Assembly (NCBI GenBank): GCA_902535275.1 | Contig: CACASS010000005.1 | Coordinates: 1-40,567 of the forward strand | Origin: an uncultured Pelagibacteraceae bacterium | GTDB lineage: Bacteria; Pseudomonadota; Alphaproteobacteria; Pelagibacterales; Pelagibacteraceae | Direction of reading: 5' to 3' | Length of the DNA stretch: 40,567 bases | In this document: positions 30,786-38,733 of the stretch, in pieces | How the letters are laid out: the number at the start of each line of letters is the position of its first letter | How positions within the stretch are numbered: position 1 is the stretch's first letter | Position numbers and translations under genes: made by a program | The notes under the pieces: model-generated | The model's database searches: none | Seen by the model: only the letters and a program-made list of their open reading frames with translations | What the model was told of the DNA's origin: nothing

Positions 30786-31963
30786 TAAGCAACAAGAAAC
30801 TCTTTATTTGTTTCTTTGTCATACATCGTCATGATTGGATTATCCTCAACTTCGTAAATATCATCTGAGTAAAATCCATTAAAATTAGTTCTAAAAGTTA
30901 ATCCATACGCTCCAAGCTGTCCTAATTCTATATAATCTTTCTCTTTAATATTATTAGGTAAAATAAAAGGACCTTTCATATAATCCATGCTATCACAAGT
31001 TGGACCATAGAAATCGAATGAAGTTAATTTCTTGGAGATTATTCTTCCATCTGTTACCATTTTTGATGGGTAAACTATGTTAGGAACTCCAGCATCAAAC
31101 AAAGTTCCATACGTCCCGTCATTTATATAAAGTTTCTGTTTTTTTCTTAAATCAACTCTTACTATTGTTGAGCCACTTTCTGCAACAATCGCTCTTCCAG
31201 GCTCACAAATAATTTCGGGAAGTTTATCCAATTTTAAATTACTTAAACCTTTTTTAATTTCGTTAAAATAAGCATCTAAAGATTGAGGAATAAGATCAGG
31301 GTAAATAGTAGGAAAGCCTCCTCCAACATTTATCACATCAGGTATAATTTTAGTTTTTTTAATTATATTGTTGATTTCAAATATTCCTTTTGAATAAGAT
31401 ATTGGGTGCATACATTGTGATCCAACATGAAAACTAAGTCCAATTTTTTTAGAATACTGTTTTGTTAACCTGAGAAGTCCAGCTGCTTCGTTATTGATAG
31501 CTCCAAATTTTTTAGATAAATCAATCTCCGCATGTTCATTAGACACAGAAACTCTAACAAATAATTCTAAGTTTTTTGCGTAATTTGTACTTTCTAAAAT
31601 TTTGATTAATTCATCTTTAGTATCTAAAGAAAAGGCCTTAACATTATATTTAAAATATGCCTCCTTAATACTTTCTCTACTTTTAACTGTATGCATATAA
31701 GAACAATTTGCATCTGGACTTATTTTTCTTATAGCCTCTATTTCTTTAATAGATGCTACGTCAAAACGATTAATACCGCTTTCAACAATAGTTTTAAGAA
31801 CTACTGGATGAGGGTTGGTTTTTAACGCATAAAGTATTTTTCCTGGGAATTTTTTTTGAAAATATTTAGAAGCCAATTTAATTGACTCTTTTCTAATACA
31901 ATAAACAGGTCCTGTTGGTCTCAGTTGATTAACTAATTCTTCAACTGACTTAAATTTTTGCAT
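30785..31963 (-). CDS. Ornithine/lysine decarboxylase, alanine-racemase fold
   Basis: PLP-dependent decarboxylase of fold type III, making putrescine from ornithine (or cadaverine from lysine). The 392 residues match the eukaryotic-type ODC length; biosynthetic arginine decarboxylase of the same fold is about 630 residues and is unlikely. PLP Lys48 lies in YALKTNPHP, followed by FHVGSQC, INVGGGFP, CEPGRAIVAESG (Glu254-Arg257 area), and the catalytic Cys323-Asp324 in YGPTCDSMD. A good ribosome-binding site, GAGGTG, precedes the ATG. It is the first gene of the polyamine operon, and its leader holds a hairpin with a U tract (see that entry). Ornithine versus lysine preference cannot be read by eye. 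Confidence 0.9.
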   Translation of the reverse strand: MQKFKSVEELVNQLRPTGPVYCIRKESIKLASKYFQKKFPGKILYALKTNPHPVVLKTIVESGINRFDVASIKEIEAIRKISPDANCSYMHTVKSRESIKEAYFKYNVKAFSLDTKDELIKILESTNYAKNLELFVRVSVSNEHAEIDLSKKFGAINNEAAGLLRLTKQYSKKIGLSFHVGSQCMHPISYSKGIFEINNIIKKTKIIPDVINVGGGFPTIYPDLIPQSLDAYFNEIKKGLSNLKLDKLPEIICEPGRAIVAESGSTIVRVDLRKKQKLYINDGTYGTLFDAGVPNIVYPSKMVTDGRIISKKLTSFDFYGPTCDSMDYMKGPFILPNNIKEKDYIELGQLGAYGLTFRTNFNGFYSDDIYEVEDNPIMTMYDKETNKEFLVA

Positions 31964-31984
31964 ATCTGCACCTCTAAAAAAAAT

Positions 31985-32023
31985 TTACAAAAAAAACCTG
32001 CATATCACGTATGCAAGTTTCAT
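31985..32023 (-). CDS. Possible 12-codon leader peptide before the decarboxylase
   Basis: An open frame, MKLAYVICRFFL, starts at the ATG at 32023 and stops at 31985, 21 bases before the decarboxylase ATG. Its middle codons form both arms and the loop of a terminator-like hairpin, and its Phe/Leu codons are the U tract, so ribosome position on the frame would decide whether the hairpin forms. No Shine-Dalgarno is visible before its ATG. Short frames are common by chance, so this is a candidate only. Confidence 0.3.
   Translation of the reverse strand: MKLAYVICRFFL
31989..32018 (-). terminator. Terminator-like hairpin in the decarboxylase leader (candidate attenuator)
   Basis: On the minus strand ACTTGCATA (32018-32010) pairs with TATGCAGGT (32004-31996) across the 5-nt loop CGTGA, giving nine pairs with one G-U. 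The stem can be lengthened by flanking A/T pairs. A run of eight U follows (31996-31989). This is the shape of an intrinsic terminator, but it sits 26 bases before the start codon of the first polyamine gene, not after a gene. It could act as an attenuator of the operon. The remaining part of the 145-base gap holds the regA promoter and a weak -10 (CATTAT) for this leader. Confidence 0.55.
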
Positions 32024-32074
32024 AATTGCAGCATTTATGGGGAAAAAATTAATAATGTAAAGTAAATAATGCTA

Positions 32075-32104
32075 TTGAAATATTAAAATTTACTTCCATA
32101 TAAG
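32075..32104 (+). promoter_or_regulatory. Promoter of regA, predicted leaderless
   Basis: -35 TTGAAA (32075-32080) and -10 TATAAG (32099-32104) each match consensus at five of six positions, with an 18-base spacer. Only four bases separate the -10 from the regA ATG at 32109, so transcription should begin at or within a base or two of the start codon. Confidence 0.6.
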
Positions 32105-32108
32105 GGCT

Positions 32109-32672
32109 ATGATCAACCAACCAACACTTCAAAAACTAAGTGATTTCGAGGATAAATCACTTTTGATAGTAGACGATGACAATCCATTTAGACAAAGATT
32201 GGCAAGAGCTATGGAAAAAAAAGGTTTTACAGTTACACAAGCTGAGAGTGTAAAAATTGGTATTGAGACAGTAAAATCACAAAGCCCTGCATTTGCCGTT
32301 GTGGATCTTAGATTAAATGATGGTAATGGACTAGAGGTGGTAAAAGAAATTCAAAAGGCAAACCTTAAAAGTAGAATTATTATGTTAACGGGATATGGAA
32401 ATATCCCAACAGCAGTTGCTGCAATTAAAGAGGGAGCAATTGACTACATTGCTAAGCCAGCAGATGCAGATGATGTTGAAAAAGCACTTTTAGCTGATCC
32501 AAATCAAAAACCAGCCCCACCTGAAAACCCAATGTCAGCGGATAGAGTAAAATGGGAGCACATACACAGAGTTTTTGAGTTATGTAACAGAAATGTCTCT
32601 GAAACTGCAAGAAGACTAAAAATGCATAGAAGAACTCTTCAAAGGATACTGTCTAAAAGATCTCCTAGATAA
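32109..32672 (+). CDS. regA: RegA/ActR/PrrA-type response regulator
   Basis: DNA-binding response regulator of the global redox-responsive RegBA (ActSR, PrrBA) system, which in other Alphaproteobacteria controls respiration, carbon and nitrogen genes. The receiver domain has the acidic pocket VDDDN (21-25), phospho-acceptor Asp66 in VVDLRLNDGNGLEVV, and Lys in AKPADADDVE. A proline linker, ENPMSADRVKWEHIHRVFEL, leads into the Fis-type helix-turn-helix ending in RNVSETARRLKMHRRTLQRI and LSKRSPR, almost unchanged from Rhodobacter RegA. The 187 residues are full length. The sensor RegB and senC, usually adjacent, are not in this window. It is divergent from the polyamine operon and could regulate it. 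Confidence 0.95.
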   Translation: MINQPTLQKLSDFEDKSLLIVDDDNPFRQRLARAMEKKGFTVTQAESVKIGIETVKSQSPAFAVVDLRLNDGNGLEVVKEIQKANLKSRIIMLTGYGNIPTAVAAIKEGAIDYIAKPADADDVEKALLADPNQKPAPPENPMSADRVKWEHIHRVFELCNRNVSETARRLKMHRRTLQRILSKRSPR

Positions 32673-32673
32673 T

Positions 32674-33603
32674 TTAGTTTTTTGTAAGTCTTAAAAATAC
32701 ATCTTCAAGATCGCCATCATCAGTTGAAATATCTTGTATTTTTATATCTTGTTTTTTAATTTCTGAGATTATTGAGTCTATGCTTAGTTTACTCTTCTCA
32801 TATGATAAAACTAACTTGTTTTCGTCATTTGATATAACTTTTAATGATTCAAAAGTGTTATCTTGAATATTAGTTTTTTTATCTGTGGTGACATACACAA
32901 TTTTTGTCTGAATTTTTTTTAAGAGATTTTTAGTAGTGTCCAATGCTACTAACTTCCCTCCACTTAGAATGCCAATCCTATCACACATTTTTTCTGCTTC
33001 TTCAAGGTAATGAGTTGTTAGTATTGTTGTTACCCCTTGTTTGTTCAAAGATTTCACATTTTCCCATAATGTATTTCTAAGCTCCACATCAACTCCTGCG
33101 GTAGGCTCGTCCAAAATTATAATTGGAGGTTGATGCACCATCGCTTTTGCTACAAGTAATCTTCTCTTCATACCACCAGATAAGGCTCTAGCATAACTGT
33201 CAGCTTGTTCCTCTAATGATACTAACTTCAATATAGTATCCGTAATTCTATCTTTTTCTCTAATTCCGTATAGACCTGCTTGAAGCTCTAAAAGTTTTCT
33301 GGGACTAAAAAATGGATCAAAGTTTACTTCTTGTGGAACAATCCCAATAGAGGCTCTAACTTGTCTAGGGTTTTTATCTAGGTTAAACCCCCAAACATTT
33401 ACTTCACCACCAGTTTTTATAACTGATCCACCTAATATATTTATAAATGTACTCTTTCCAGCCCCATTTGGTCCTAATAGACCAAAAATTTCACCTTCTT
33501 TCACCTCCAAGTTTAAATTATTAAGCGCATGAGTTTGTTTCGAACCATTTTTTGAATAAACTTTATTCAAGTTTTTAACAGTTAAAACGTTTTTTTTATT
33601 CAT
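32674..33603 (-). CDS. ABC transporter ATP-binding protein (ABC-2 / NodI-like export type)
   Basis: Cytoplasmic ATPase of an ABC exporter. Walker A GPNGAGKST lies at residues 44-52, the ABC signature is LSGGMKRRL, Walker B IIILDEPTAGVD, and the H-loop LTTHYLEEA. The 309 residues include an accessory C-terminal domain of about 85 residues, as in NodI/DrrA/CcmA-like exporters. No permease gene adjoins it: it stands alone between convergent regA (one base away) and divergent polA, so its membrane partner must be encoded elsewhere. The substrate is unknown. Confidence 0.88.
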   Translation of the reverse strand: MNKKNVLTVKNLNKVYSKNGSKQTHALNNLNLEVKEGEIFGLLGPNGAGKSTFINILGGSVIKTGGEVNVWGFNLDKNPRQVRASIGIVPQEVNFDPFFSPRKLLELQAGLYGIREKDRITDTILKLVSLEEQADSYARALSGGMKRRLLVAKAMVHQPPIIILDEPTAGVDVELRNTLWENVKSLNKQGVTTILTTHYLEEAEKMCDRIGILSGGKLVALDTTKNLLKKIQTKIVYVTTDKKTNIQDNTFESLKVISNDENKLVLSYEKSKLSIDSIISEIKKQDIKIQDISTDDGDLEDVFLRLTKN

Positions 33604-33653
33604 ATGAGGGCATACATTTATTACATTTATAAAAATTAAGATATCATTACATT

Positions 33654-36428
33654 ATGGAGAAAATTAAAAAAAGTGACCATTTTTACTTGATAGATGGTTC
33701 GGGATACATTTTTAGAGCATATTATGCACTTCCTCCTTTAACTAGAAAAAGTGATGGATTACCAGTTGGTGCTGTCAGCGGTTTTTGCAACATGCTTTTT
33801 AAATTATTAGAGGACTCTAAATCAGATGATAATTTAGAAAAACCAACACACTTTGCAGTGATTTTTGATTCAGCGAGAAAAAATTTTAGAAATGAAATAT
33901 ATTCAGATTATAAAGGAAATAGATCTGATGCACCTGACGATCTAATTCCTCAATTTGAATACATCAGGAAATCTGTGAAAGCCTTTAATTTACCTTCAAT
34001 TGAGTTAATCAATTATGAGGCAGATGATTTAATTGCAACATATGTTGAAAAAATTTTAGACTTAGGTGCAAAGGTAACAATTGTTTCTTCAGATAAAGAT
34101 TTAATGCAGCTTTATAAAAAAGGGGTGAGAATTTATGACCCAATGAAGAACAAATTTATAAATCAAGACGATGTCCACAATAAATTTGGAGTTACTCCAG
34201 AAAAAGTAATAGATGTCCAATCTTTAGCTGGTGATAGCACAGATAACGTGCCTGGTGTACCTGGTATAGGAGTTAAAACTGCCGCTGAATTGATAAATCA
34301 ATATGGAACTTTAGAAAATTTATTAAAAAATGCATCAAAAATAAAACAAAATAAAAGAAGAGAAACATTAATAGATAACAAGGACGATGCAATTATCAGT
34401 AAAAAACTAGTTACATTAAAAAAAGATGTACCTGTAAAAAATAAAATCGAGGAATTCATATTGAAAAGTATTGATAAAGACAAGCTTTATTCTTTTCTAA
34501 GAGAAATGGAATTCAATAGGTTATTGAGTTCTGCCATCTCAAAATATGGGGGCACAAATAATCTTGGAACTAAAGATATTGAGAAAAATTTAGAAAAAAC
34601 ATCAGAAATTAAGAAAAAAAATTATCAATTAATTAATAATGAGATGGAAATTAAAGATTGGATGAAAAAATCTGAGGAAATAGGCGAATTTGCAATAGAT
34701 ACTGAAACAACATCATTAGACCCTCATACAGCAAAGTTAGTAGGTATTTCAATTTCTAACAGAATTGGAAATGCATGTTACATTCCATTAAATCACGTTA
34801 GCGGAAATAATCTTAACGAAAAAAAAGTCCTAAGCATTTTAAAGAATTATTTAGAAGATGAGAGCATTAAAAAAGTAGGACAAAATATTAAATTTGATTT
34901 CATTGTCTTTTATCACCGCGGAATAACTTTGAATTCTATGGAAGATACTATGCTTATGTCTTACACACTAGATGCTGGTAAAAATAGGCATAATATGGAT
35001 ACTCTTTCAGAGATCCATCTAGGTCATAAAACTATTAAATTTAAAGATTTAGTTGGGACTGGAAAAAAACAACTTAATTTTTCTGAAGTTAATATATCTG
35101 AAGCTAAAGATTATGCCGCTGAAGATGCAGATATTACATATAGATTGTACAAAATTTTTTTAAAATCATTAAAAGCAGAAAAATTATTAAACATTTATGA
35201 GTTATTTGAAAAACCATTAATTAAAATACTAGCACAGATGGAGATAAAAGGTATTAAACTTGATAAATCTTCACTCAACAAACTTTCTTCAAAATTTTCA
35301 AATAAAATCGAAAAATTAGAAAAATCTATTTTTAAGATTTCCAAGAAAACATTTAACATTGGATCAACTAAGCAACTTGGTGAAATAATGTATAACGATT
35401 TAAAAATAGCAGCTTTAAAAAAAACAAAAAAAGGAAGTTTTGCTACTAGTGCTTCAGTTTTAGAAGACCTAGCTTTTAAAGGTTATGAATTTCCAAAACT
35501 CATTCTGGAATGGAGGCAAATAAGTAAACTTAAAAATACTTATTCAGATGCATTACCGGAACATATAAATCAAAATACTAAAAGGGTTCATACATCTTTT
35601 TTGTTAGCAGCTACTTCAACAGGTAGACTTGCATCTAGTGATCCAAATTTACAAAATATACCAATAAAATCAGATGATGGTAAGGATATAAGAAAAGCCT
35701 TTGTTTCTGAAAAAAATAATAAATTGATTTCAGCAGACTACAACCAAGTTGAAATGAGAATTTTGGCAGACCTAGCAGATGTAAAACAGTTGAAAAAGGC
35801 GTTTTTAAATAATGAGGATATTCATACTTTGACAGCTAGTCAGGTTTTTGGAAAAGAAATTAATAAAATTGATTCAGAAACAAGAAGAAAAGCAAAAGCA
35901 ATCAACTTTGGAATTATTTATGGCATATCACAATATGGTTTAGCTAAACAAATCAATGTTTCAAATAATGAAGCAGAAGAATTTTTAAATTCTTATTTTA
36001 AAAAATTTCCAGAAATTAAAGATTATATGAAAACAACTGTGAATTTTTGCAGAAAAAGTGGCTATGTAAGTAATATATTTGGAAGAAAAACACATCTCAC
36101 TGGAATTAACGATAAGAATTTTAATGTAAGAAATTTTCAAGAGAGGGCAGCGATAAATGCTCCAATTCAAGGGTCTGCATCAGAGATAATGAGATTAGCA
36201 ATGATCAGGATAAATAAAGAAATTTCTAATAATAAAAATAATAGTTTAAAAATGTTGTTACAGATACACGATGAGTTAATTTTCGAGGAAAACTCAAAAG
36301 AAACAAAAAAAAGTACTAAGTTAATTAAGGATTTGATGTTGAGCGTGAAAGATAGTGAACTTCATTCATTTTCAATACCTCTTTTAGTCGATGTGAATAT
36401 TGGAGAAAATTGGGGTGAACTTCATTGA
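33654..36428 (+). CDS. polA: DNA polymerase I
   Basis: Repair and Okazaki-fragment polymerase. All three domains are present in 924 residues. The 5'-3' exonuclease domain begins at YLIDGSGYIFRAYYALPPL. The 3'-5' proofreading domain keeps its acidic residues (AIDTETTSLDPHT, GQNIKFDFIVF, YAAEDADITYRLY), so proofreading should be active. The polymerase domain has STGRLASSDPNLQNIP, motif A SADYNQVEMRILA, motif B RRKAKAINFGIIYGIS and motif C QIHDELIFE. It begins 50 bases from the divergent ABC ATPase gene. A possible -10 TATCAT (33642-33647) lies just before the ATG, but no clear -35 is seen. Confidence 0.98.
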   Translation: MEKIKKSDHFYLIDGSGYIFRAYYALPPLTRKSDGLPVGAVSGFCNMLFKLLEDSKSDDNLEKPTHFAVIFDSARKNFRNEIYSDYKGNRSDAPDDLIPQFEYIRKSVKAFNLPSIELINYEADDLIATYVEKILDLGAKVTIVSSDKDLMQLYKKGVRIYDPMKNKFINQDDVHNKFGVTPEKVIDVQSLAGDSTDNVPGVPGIGVKTAAELINQYGTLENLLKNASKIKQNKRRETLIDNKDDAIISKKLVTLKKDVPVKNKIEEFILKSIDKDKLYSFLREMEFNRLLSSAISKYGGTNNLGTKDIEKNLEKTSEIKKKNYQLINNEMEIKDWMKKSEEIGEFAIDTETTSLDPHTAKLVGISISNRIGNACYIPLNHVSGNNLNEKKVLSILKNYLEDESIKKVGQNIKFDFIVFYHRGITLNSMEDTMLMSYTLDAGKNRHNMDTLSEIHLGHKTIKFKDLVGTGKKQLNFSEVNISEAKDYAAEDADITYRLYKIFLKSLKAEKLLNIYELFEKPLIKILAQMEIKGIKLDKSSLNKLSSKFSNKIEKLEKSIFKISKKTFNIGSTKQLGEIMYNDLKIAALKKTKKGSFATSASVLEDLAFKGYEFPKLILEWRQISKLKNTYSDALPEHINQNTKRVHTSFLLAATSTGRLASSDPNLQNIPIKSDDGKDIRKAFVSEKNNKLISADYNQVEMRILADLADVKQLKKAFLNNEDIHTLTASQVFGKEINKIDSETRRKAKAINFGIIYGISQYGLAKQINVSNNEAEEFLNSYFKKFPEIKDYMKTTVNFCRKSGYVSNIFGRKTHLTGINDKNFNVRNFQERAAINAPIQGSASEIMRLAMIRINKEISNNKNNSLKMLLQIHDELIFEENSKETKKSTKLIKDLMLSVKDSELHSFSIPLLVDVNIGENWGELH

Positions 36429-36438
36429 AAACAAACAA

Positions 36439-36467
36439 TTGCCCTAATATGAACAATTTAGTATTTT
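36439..36467 (+). promoter_or_regulatory. Weak candidate promoter of chvI
   Basis: TTGCCC (36439-36444) and TATTTT (36462-36467), with a 17-base spacer, lie in the 50-base gap between polA and chvI. Both hexamers match consensus at only four of six positions. If used, the transcript would start about five bases before the ATG. Confidence 0.3.
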
Positions 36468-36478
36468 TATTTTAATTT

Positions 36479-37183
36479 ATGTCACAAACAATTGCGTTAG
36501 TAGATGATGATAGAAATTTATTAACATCTGTCCAGATGGCTTTAGAAAAAGAAGGTTTTAAGGTTCAAACTTATATTGATGGTGAAAATGCTCTTGTTGG
36601 ATTATCAAGAACACCACCTGATCTTGCTGTCATTGATATTAAAATGCCACGAATGGACGGCGAAGAACTTCTAAGAAAACTTAGAAAAAAAACTTCTATG
36701 CCAGTTATTTTTTTAACTTCCAAAGATGAAGTTACTGATGAGGTAAGTGGTTTAAAACTCGGTGCAGATGACTTTGTTGGTAAAACTGGGGGATTTTCAA
36801 CCAAAGTTTTAGTTGAAAGAATTAAAGTACAATTAAGGAAAAAAGACAAGGATATTAATATCGAAGAAAATAAAAATGTAATTTCTCATGGTAAGTTAAA
36901 ATTAGATCCTTCCCAACTTGAATGTGAGTGGGATGGCAAACAATTGCCCGATAAACTGACTACAACGGAATTTAAAATTGTTGAGGAGCTAGCAAAAAGA
37001 CCAGGAATGATTAAAGAGAGAGCTTTACTGATGGATGTAGCTTATCGAGAAGATACAGATATAGAAGATAGGACTATTGATAGTCATGTTAAAAGAATAA
37101 GAAAAAAATTTAAAAAGGTAGATACTGATTTTTCAGCAATTGAAACAAGATATGGAAGTGGATATAGATGGAATGTTAAATAA
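36479..37183 (+). CDS. chvI: ChvI-type OmpR-family response regulator
   Basis: Transcriptional regulator paired with the ChvG sensor next to it; in Rhizobiales this pair controls envelope, acid and host-related genes, and its wider role is envelope homeostasis. The receiver domain has VDDD (8-11), phospho-acceptor Asp53 in AVIDIKMPRMDGEELL, and Thr80. A winged-helix domain fills residues 140-234 (LTTTEFKIVEELAKRPGMI, then DRTIDSHVKRIRKKF and IETRYGSGYRW). The usual Lys-Pro-Phe at the end of the receiver is replaced by GKTGGFS (Lys102 kept, Pro lost, extra Gly). The 234 residues are otherwise normal. It lies five bases before chvG. Confidence 0.92.
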   Translation: MSQTIALVDDDRNLLTSVQMALEKEGFKVQTYIDGENALVGLSRTPPDLAVIDIKMPRMDGEELLRKLRKKTSMPVIFLTSKDEVTDEVSGLKLGADDFVGKTGGFSTKVLVERIKVQLRKKDKDINIEENKNVISHGKLKLDPSQLECEWDGKQLPDKLTTTEFKIVEELAKRPGMIKERALLMDVAYREDTDIEDRTIDSHVKRIRKKFKKVDTDFSAIETRYGSGYRWNVK

Positions 37184-37188
37184 TAATT

Positions 37189-38691
37189 ATGGGAAAAATA
37201 CTAAAAAATCTCTCTATATTACAGAAATTCCTTTTTATAAATCTAGTAGTCTTCATATTTATAATAATAATCACTTTCTTTTACTTAAGTGCTATTCAAA
37301 AAAATTTGATAAATGAAAAACAAAAAAATCATACAGATATAATTTCTCAAACAATATTAAATCTTGAAAAATCAAATATAAAATTAAATGAATATGGAAT
37401 AAGCGAATTTTTATTTTCCAAAAAATCCCGATTTCCTTATTTTGAAAAACTAGATAGAGTAATATTTTTTGACGATAAATTGAATTGGATAGGAGATACA
37501 AGATCTATTCCATCATCATTATTACTAATTGAAGAATTAACTGAACAATCGAGTGAGAATAATTTTAGTAATCAAGAAAATAAAAATGAAACAGTTTTTG
37601 ACGAAGATCTTAATAAATATTATTTATCAGGATCTGAAAAATCTTTAACTTATTTAAAACAAATCCAAGAACAGTTTTTTGTTTTTAGTATTAAGAGTAT
37701 TAATTATTTGAATAATAATGGCTATATTCTTATATCTGAAAATGCTGATAACATAATCGCACAAATCGAAGAGAGAGAGAACTTTATTATTAGAACAGCT
37801 CTTGTGGTACTTTTGGTTATTATTATTTTTTCATATGTCTTAAACAGATATTTTTTAAAACCCATTAAAAATTTGGTTACTTATACAAAAATCATAAAAG
37901 ATAAAAGTAACGAAAAAACAGATATAGAAAGGGTTAAGACAAGAAATGATGAATTAGGAATATTATCAAAATCTCTTGATGAAATGACTAGTGAATTAAA
38001 TAAAAGAATTGCAACCGCTGAAAATTATTCAACAGATCTACTTCATGAAATTAGAAATCCTCTTGCTTCATTGAAAAGTGCATCTGAGATAATTTCAGAA
38101 ACAGAGGATAAAACTAAAAGAGAAAAGCTAATTAATATCGTGTCCCATGATGTTGAGAGAATAGAAAGATTAATTACTGATTATTCTCAAATGCTGAAAG
38201 ATGAGGCGGTAATTTCCACAGAAACAATGCAAAAAATTGATATAAAGGATATTGCAAAATCTGTAGTTGATGACTTTAATAATATTTATAATTCAAAGAG
38301 AAAAATACAAATAAGATTAAAGTCAAATGGATCTGAGAATTATTTTATACTTGGTATCAACAATAGGATAGAGCAAATTATTGCAAATTTACTTGAAAAT
38401 TCAATTTCTTTTAGTGATGAGAATCAAGAAATTATAGTAGAGGTCAGTAAAGATAAAGAAGGCAAACCAAAACTTGTCGTAATTGACGAGGGGACCGGTT
38501 TTAGTGAGAAGGATACCACTAAAATTTTCAATAGATTTTACAGCAATAGACCTCAAAATTTTGGAGAACATTCAGGCTTGGGCCTAAATATAGTGAAAAA
38601 CTTAGTTGAATTGCATAATGGACAAATTAAAGCTGAAAATAATAAAGATAAGGGTGCAAAAGTTGAAATAATTTTCCCGGCGACTCAATGA
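37189..38691 (+). CDS. chvG: ChvG-type sensor histidine kinase
   Basis: Membrane histidine kinase partner of ChvI. Transmembrane segment 1 spans about residues 15-34 and segment 2 about 201-218, with a periplasmic sensor region of roughly 165 residues between. A HAMP linker follows, with the DHp helix holding the phospho-acceptor His286 in DLLHEIRNPLASLKSA. The ATPase domain has the N box IIANLLENSISFS, G1 VIDEGTGFSEKD and G2 HSGLGLNIVKNLVELHNG. The 500 residues are shorter than the about 590 of Agrobacterium ChvG, mostly through the sensor part. ahcY follows after 42 bases, without the hprK/PTS genes commonly found between them. Confidence 0.9.
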   Translation: MGKILKNLSILQKFLFINLVVFIFIIIITFFYLSAIQKNLINEKQKNHTDIISQTILNLEKSNIKLNEYGISEFLFSKKSRFPYFEKLDRVIFFDDKLNWIGDTRSIPSSLLLIEELTEQSSENNFSNQENKNETVFDEDLNKYYLSGSEKSLTYLKQIQEQFFVFSIKSINYLNNNGYILISENADNIIAQIEERENFIIRTALVVLLVIIIFSYVLNRYFLKPIKNLVTYTKIIKDKSNEKTDIERVKTRNDELGILSKSLDEMTSELNKRIATAENYSTDLLHEIRNPLASLKSASEIISETEDKTKREKLINIVSHDVERIERLITDYSQMLKDEAVISTETMQKIDIKDIAKSVVDDFNNIYNSKRKIQIRLKSNGSENYFILGINNRIEQIIANLLENSISFSDENQEIIVEVSKDKEGKPKLVVIDEGTGFSEKDTTKIFNRFYSNRPQNFGEHSGLGLNIVKNLVELHNGQIKAENNKDKGAKVEIIFPATQ

Positions 38692-38695
38692 AAAG

Positions 38696-38724
38696 TTGAT
38701 TAATATAAATAAAGTTGCTACAAG
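38696..38724 (+). promoter_or_regulatory. Candidate promoter of ahcY with a near-zero leader
   Basis: TTGATT (38696-38701) and TACAAG (38719-38724), with a 17-base spacer, lie between chvG and ahcY. Nine bases separate the -10 from the ATG, so the transcript would begin about three bases before the start codon. The gap is too short for a SAH riboswitch, and none is recognisable. Confidence 0.45.
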
Positions 38725-38733
38725 CCGTACCTT

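Noticed and set aside
38692..38733. Possible SAH riboswitch before ahcY
   Set aside because: The gap is only 42 bases and contains none of the conserved SAH aptamer sequence.
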